Positions 4,656 to 6,290 of a stretch of DNA of 6,290 nt are shown here, in pieces (position 1 is the first letter of the stretch; each line of letters starts with the position of its first letter). The stretch is from positions 1 through 6,290 of the forward strand of contig CAZXDS010000187.1 of assembly GCA_964639525.1 (NCBI GenBank). The letters are read 5' to 3'. This DNA comes from CAZXDS01 sp964639525 (lineage in GTDB: Bacteria; Bacteroidota; Ignavibacteria; Ignavibacteriales; Melioribacteraceae). The notes under the pieces were generated by a model. It saw only the letters and a list, made by a program, of their open reading frames with translations, had not been told where the DNA came from and did not search any database. A program made the position numbers and the translations under genes.

Positions 4656-6290
4656 ATGAAAATAACAACATATATATTTGTTTTAGTTATTGCTTTTGTA
4701 GCAACTATGAAATCTCAGGATTCATTATCGCTTAACCTCCCTGATTTTCAAATTAACGAAAATATAGGAAGCACTGCTCAATCATATGTTTATCCGGTTG
4801 CTTTAAGTAAAAATAATTTTGTTTTATATTGGCGTGATGCACGAAACGGGAACGTTAAGTTTCCGTTTCCTGCCGGTGGAGCAGAAGACTTATATTCTCA
4901 AACTTTTGATACCACAGGTACAAGATTAGGCAGCAATGTTTTTCTAAAAACATTTGATATGTGGTTAAAAATTGCTTCAAATCATAATGGGACAAATATT
5001 AAATTTTTCTATGATAACAAACAATTTTTTCTTCAAAAATTAGATTTTAACCTGACCCCTGTTTCGGATACTGTTCAGATAAATACGCAAAATTTTGTTG
5101 ATGTTAATGGCGTTCAGTATAAACCTACTGTTAATTTTGATTTGGCAGTAAAAGGTAACGGTAATTTTCTATCAGTTTGGCAAGCAAAAAAAAATTCTTT
5201 ACATAACTGGGAAATTTACGGACAAAAATTCAATTCGCAATTACAAGCGATAGATGAAAATAAATTACTTTTTGAGAAAAGACTTAATGGAGATTACGAC
5301 ACTCCTTTTGTAAAGGTTAATTCGGATAGTAATTTTGTTATTGCAAGTGCCGGAAAGCGAAATAATCTTAAAAGTATTTATGTGCAAATTTATTCCGACA
5401 CACTTATGTTTTCAACAGCAATAGTAGCTAATGACTTTGCAAACGGTATATATGCAAATTCAAATCCTTCTATTGGAATAAGCAGTAATGGTTTTAATGT
5501 TGTTTGGCTCGGTACAGATAATCAAATTTATGTTCAAAAATTTTCAAATGCCGGTGAAAAAATTGGCGGAAATATTATTGTAAATAAAAATAATTCCAGC
5601 GTAGCAAAATTTTACCCGTATATTAGCTCATCATTATCCGGACATTCAATTATAACTTGGTCCCAAGGCAAGAGTCACCATTACTTGTTATTCGCACAAT
5701 TATTGGATTCTCTCAATAACCCTATATTACCTGCTGATATGCTGATTAGTGACAACTTTAGCTTTTATTGGCAAGATTCAAAAATTTTAACACTTACTGA
5801 AAATAATTTTTTAGTTACTTGGGATAATTGGAGCAATGGGAAATTCCTTAATGTGCATTTTAAAATACTAAATAACAACGGCAGTGTTATTAAAAATGAA
5901 ATAAAAGTCAACGATGATATCGGAAGTTCTTTTCAATTTGCCTCAGACATTAAGACAAAAGATAATTTTAATTTTGCTGTTTGGCAGGATGAAAGAAAAA
6001 CTAAATACGACATTTTTTTCCGTTCGTTCAGCAGCAATGGTATTAATCCCGAAGTTAACGTTTCAGAAAGAAATATTGAAACCAATTCCGAGCCAACGAT
6101 TAGTATTCTACCTGACAATAATGTATTAGTTGCATGGGATGCAGAGTATATAATTAGTGCACAACTATTAGATAAATATGGTGCAAAAATTGATGATTTA
6201 TTAACAATTACAGACGAAGGTTTGGGTTCTTGGCTCAATTCTCCAAGGAGTGCTGTTAATAAGAACGGGCGTGTACTAATTGTATGGGAA
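4656..6290 (+). CDS. Secreted W-repeat (beta-propeller-like) protein, 3' truncated
   Basis: The frame runs 545 codons from ATG 4656 to the window end without a stop, so the 3' end is missing. A TAA directly precedes the ATG, so no earlier start is possible. Residues 1-20 look like a Sec signal peptide (MK, then hydrophobic YIFVLVIAFVA), with cleavage likely near 20. The rest is an Asn-, Phe- and Ile-rich repeat protein: a Px(I/V) turn, a short loop, a hydrophobic strand ending in W, then an acidic or polar turn and a strand such as IYVQKFSNAGEKIG. The tryptophans are at 59, 175, 284, 335, 389, 443, 494 and 544, with two W-less units near 115 and 227. Similar repeats occur in exported Bacteroidetes and Ignavibacteria proteins that often end in a type IX sorting domain; that end would lie beyond this window. 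The function is unknown; an extracellular or surface role is inferred. No family name can be given. The ribosome-binding site is poor (GGA at 4642-4644). Confidence 0.85.
   Translation, partial: MKITTYIFVLVIAFVATMKSQDSLSLNLPDFQINENIGSTAQSYVYPVALSKNNFVLYWRDARNGNVKFPFPAGGAEDLYSQTFDTTGTRLGSNVFLKTFDMWLKIASNHNGTNIKFFYDNKQFFLQKLDFNLTPVSDTVQINTQNFVDVNGVQYKPTVNFDLAVKGNGNFLSVWQAKKNSLHNWEIYGQKFNSQLQAIDENKLLFEKRLNGDYDTPFVKVNSDSNFVIASAGKRNNLKSIYVQIYSDTLMFSTAIVANDFANGIYANSNPSIGISSNGFNVVWLGTDNQIYVQKFSNAGEKIGGNIIVNKNNSSVAKFYPYISSSLSGHSIITWSQGKSHHYLLFAQLLDSLNNPILPADMLISDNFSFYWQDSKILTLTENNFLVTWDNWSNGKFLNVHFKILNNNGSVIKNEIKVNDDIGSSFQFASDIKTKDNFNFAVWQDERKTKYDIFFRSFSSNGINPEVNVSERNIETNSEPTISILPDNNVLVAWDAEYIISAQLLDKYGAKIDDLLTITDEGLGSWLNSPRSAVNKNGRVLIVWE
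4785..6290 (+). repeat. About ten degenerate protein repeats of 50-58 residues
   Basis: Units are recognised in the translated secreted protein by lines such as KNNFVLYW, NGNFLSVW, SSNGFNVVW, SGHSIITW, TENNFLVTW, DNFNFAVW, PDNNVLVAW and NGRVLIVW. W-to-W distances in the second half are 51, 54, 54, 51 and 50 residues. In the first half they are 116 and 109, which fits two intervening units that lost the tryptophan. The DNA itself is not visibly repetitive, so the duplications are old. The pattern suggests propeller blades, but I cannot model the fold from sequence alone. Confidence 0.65.

Noticed and set aside
4673..4680. TATATTTG as a promoter element
   Set aside because: It falls inside the first codons of the secreted protein gene, and the nearest TTG upstream is 23 bases away, longer than expected.
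5186..5194. A9 run in the secreted protein gene as a second programmed slippage site
   Set aside because: No domain boundary or known precedent supports it; it more likely reflects AT-rich composition and serves as a caution for the dnaX run.
5914..6238. Open frames in other phases or on the minus strand within the repeat protein gene
   Set aside because: The long frame with a signal peptide and regular W repeats explains this DNA; the alternatives show no family features.

Overview
This AT-rich window (GC roughly one third by eye) carries three complete housekeeping-type genes and one 3'-truncated gene, all on the + strand. They encode a Lon protease (139-2529), a GAF-fold free methionine-(R)-sulfoxide reductase (2533-3045), the DNA polymerase III gamma/tau subunit DnaX (3070-4455), and the start of a large secreted repeat protein (4656 to the window end). 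The organism is probably a member of the Bacteroidota/Chlorobiota (FCB) group, perhaps Ignavibacteria-like. The reasons are low GC, two well-spaced matches to the Bacteroidetes promoter pattern (TTG - 19 or 20 nt - TAnnTTTG), and an exported protein built of W-containing beta repeats of the kind common in type IX-secreting bacteria. This placement is inferred from style, not from a marker gene.

Region by region: 1-138 is a leader with a patch of about 51% GC (41-110) and several short inverted repeats. A candidate promoter (72-102) has its -7 box inside an imperfect palindrome (96-117), which may be an operator. Lon and the methionine sulfoxide reductase are three bases apart and look co-transcribed, pairing a protease for damaged proteins with an enzyme that repairs oxidised free methionine. 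dnaX follows 24 bases later with its own Shine-Dalgarno sequence. A second promoter candidate (3005-3034), lying in the end of the reductase gene, could drive it independently.

The most interesting feature is in dnaX. A run of ten A residues (4239-4248) sits just after the conserved collar domain, both alternative frames hit a stop within four codons, and a small hairpin follows. This is the arrangement expected if the short gamma form is made by slippage, as in E. coli (ribosomal) or Thermus thermophilus (transcriptional). The full-length product is only 461 residues, so the tau-specific tail is unusually short.

The 200-base gap 4456-4655 holds a weak AT-rich terminator candidate. It also holds a good Shine-Dalgarno sequence and ATG leading into a short frame that breaks after seven codons but continues as a hydrophobic signal-like stretch in another frame: a likely decayed or misread small secreted gene. 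The final gene has a signal peptide and about ten repeats of roughly 50-58 residues (probably beta-propeller blades) before the window cuts it. I see no CRISPR array, tRNA, rRNA, insertion sequence or defence system here.
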